Source: SIG622 sp045600125 (lineage in GTDB: Bacteria > Bacillota > Clostridia > Oscillospirales > CAG-382). Taken from it: DNA of 64,000 bases. The DNA is taken from NCBI GenBank assembly GCA_045600125.1, contig JAZRXH010000061.1:1-64000 (forward strand), in the 5' to 3' direction. Under the pieces are notes generated by a model that worked only from the letters and a program-made list of their open reading frames with translations, was not told where the DNA came from and searched no databases. This document shows, one piece after another, positions 62,869 to 64,000 of the stretch (the stretch's first letter is position 1; each line of letters starts with the position of its first letter). Made by a program: the position numbers and the translations under genes.

Positions 62869-64000
62869 TCAGTTCGAAGCAAAGTAGTACACGTTGTCCT
62901 TTCCGCCGAGCTTTGCAAGGGTATAGGAAAGGTTTTCATCGTGGGTATAGCTCGTCTGTCCGATGAAAGCGAAGGTGCGTCCCGGTACCTGCACGAAGGT
63001 GTTGCCTTCAAGATATGCCGTACAGCCCTCATAGCTTGCACCGAGCTGCATGATGGGCGCCGTATTTCCGGAAATGTTGTAACACCGGTCGATGATATTG
63101 TTGCGGACGGTGAAATTGATCGCCGTGTTGTTGTGCGTCCAGCCCTTGATGCCGGAGGGAGCCTGGTCGGGACGCTGCACGCCCCAGCCGTAGCCGGAAC
63201 GGCGGATGATGTTGTTTTCAAAGAGAACGTCCTTCATCAGTCTTTCATAGGTACCGCTTGTGGGGGAGGACATGAAGTACTCGATGTTATAGGTGCAGTC
63301 GGTGAGCACGTTGTTTGTGTAACGCACGTTCTCCATGTAGTAGTTGCCGGAGGAAGAGGAGGAGATCTGATGGGTGATGCCCGCATCGTAGATCTGGTAC
63401 ACTCGGCAGTTGTCGATGGTGTAGTTGACAAGACCGCCGTAAATCTCCACACCGTTGCCGAATCTTGTCACGACACCGTTGGTATAATGCTGGATAGAGC
63501 CGCCGCCCCAGCCGATCTCACAGTTGGTGACGGTGAGGTTTGTGACGGAACCGGCGCCGATACCGTGCGAGCCGAAGTACTTGATGCAGATATTGTCGAT
63601 GGTCACGTTGCTCTGTCCGCCGATGCAGTTGCCCCGCTGGTTGAATTCGATATCGGCAAAGAGCTGACCGGGATTTCCTTCGTCACAGCGGAAGTAAACG
63701 TAACCGGAGCCCGTCGCCGAGCCGTCCGAAATCTTGTGGAAGAACTCGTGGTTGCTGTTGAGCTGAACCTTATAATCAAATTCAGTGGCGGCACCCGAGC
63801 CTCTTACATAGTACTTGCCGCCCGTATAATCGGGGATCTCCTTAAGACCTACGACCTCGCCGTCGTTGCAGACGATGCAGCCGACGTCGTTCGTCACCGC
63901 AGAGTTATACTTCCAGATCTTTGCGCCGGTCGAACTGTTGGTGTAGTCGAGCGTCCAGTTGGATGCGCCGGTATAATTCTTTTCCGAACGGTAGAACTTC
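62869..64000 (-). CDS. Second right-handed beta-helix protein (partial, 5' end outside window)
   Basis: The frame is open from the window end to a stop at 62869, giving the last ~376 residues of a longer protein. It parallels the beta-helix part of the neighbouring giant protein, for example VTIDNICIKYFGSHGIGAGSVTN against its VTIDNLCLMYTGSHGI, GVVTRFGNGVEIYGG in both, and matching IFDRS/IIDRC segments. It ends soon after the helix (VYYFASN), lacking the two C-terminal modules of its neighbour. This looks like a tandem duplication with divergence. A polysaccharide-related surface function is inferred. N-terminal domains are not visible. Confidence 0.85.
   Translation of the reverse strand, partial: KFYRSEKNYTGASNWTLDYTNSSTGAKIWKYNSAVTNDVGCIVCNDGEVVGLKEIPDYTGGKYYVRGSGAATEFDYKVQLNSNHEFFHKISDGSATGSGYVYFRCDEGNPGQLFADIEFNQRGNCIGGQSNVTIDNICIKYFGSHGIGAGSVTNLTVTNCEIGWGGGSIQHYTNGVVTRFGNGVEIYGGLVNYTIDNCRVYQIYDAGITHQISSSSSGNYYMENVRYTNNVLTDCTYNIEYFMSSPTSGTYERLMKDVLFENNIIRRSGYGWGVQRPDQAPSGIKGWTHNNTAINFTVRNNIIDRCYNISGNTAPIMQLGASYEGCTAYLEGNTFVQVPGRTFAFIGQTSYTHDENLSYTLAKLGGKDNVYYFASN

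Overview
The window looks like chromosome from an anaerobic, Gram-positive member of the Clostridia (Bacillota), probably a gut or rumen commensal. The grounds are a ctsR-mcsA-mcsB-clpC operon, a PerR-rubrerythrin peroxide defence pair, a ferredoxin-linked 2-oxoacid oxidoreductase, proteins displayed through S-layer homology (SLH) domains, and consensus sigma-A promoters with 17-bp spacers. Species cannot be assigned from sequence reading alone. No rRNA, CRISPR array, transposase or integrase was seen.

Layout. 1-700 (minus): the start of a methionine ABC transporter gene (metN), preceded by a promoter, a methionine-rich leader ORF and an intrinsic terminator; this looks like ribosome-mediated attenuation. 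958-6583 (plus): alpha-galactosidase (GH36), a small cupin, a GH2 beta-mannosidase-like enzyme and a YitT-family membrane protein, together suggesting intracellular use of galactomannan-type oligosaccharides. 6637-7086: copy 1 of a dispersed palindromic repeat. 7122-8283 (minus): perR-rbr with a PerR-type operator. 8392-9456 (minus): M14 carboxypeptidase-like protein. 9695-13610 (plus): a four-gene run of sugar-phosphate isomerase-like protein, sirtuin (apparent ACG start), GpsA-like dehydrogenase and SGNH hydrolase. 13980-17294: a large BspA/LRR-SLH surface protein. 17469-19250 (minus): a VanY-type carboxypeptidase. 19472-24453: the CtsR regulon operon with three visible CtsR boxes. 24605-25942: parvulin PPIase and VanZ protein. 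26052-27509 (minus): a double-domain polysaccharide deacetylase. 27659-30558: argG and argH behind a palindromic ArgR-like operator. 30745-34461: DUF3343 protein plus NifS-like enzyme, an M23 peptidase and a serine hydrolase. 34529-36532 (minus): ligA. 36727-40144: an RlmA-like methyltransferase and a YcdB/SLH protein. 40300-41845: a phage-tail-flavoured orphan gene with an overlapping 38-codon upstream ORF. 41915-42230: repeat copy 2. 42270-42343 (minus): tRNA-Gln(CTG). 42661-46381: a heterodimeric ABC exporter.

46516-57129 (minus) is a ten-gene operon for branched-chain acid and amino acid metabolism. In transcription order it holds an isopropylmalate-synthase-like protein that has lost its metal-binding histidines, a fused isomerase/acyl-CoA ligase, IlvE, a P-loop ATPase, the four subunits of a VOR-type ketoacid:ferredoxin oxidoreductase, an XRE-cupin regulator and an acyl-CoA synthetase. 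A plausible reading is interconversion of branched-chain fatty acids and branched-chain amino acids. 57205-57492 is a small membrane protein upstream of it. 57708-64000 (minus) holds two related surface proteins with right-handed beta-helix domains; the second runs off the window end.

The strongest candidates for something undescribed are the Met/Cys leader peptide in front of metN, the pseudoenzyme and fusion protein at the head of the branched-chain operon, the two-copy palindromic repeat placed between convergent genes, and the orphan phage-like gene with its coupled small ORF.
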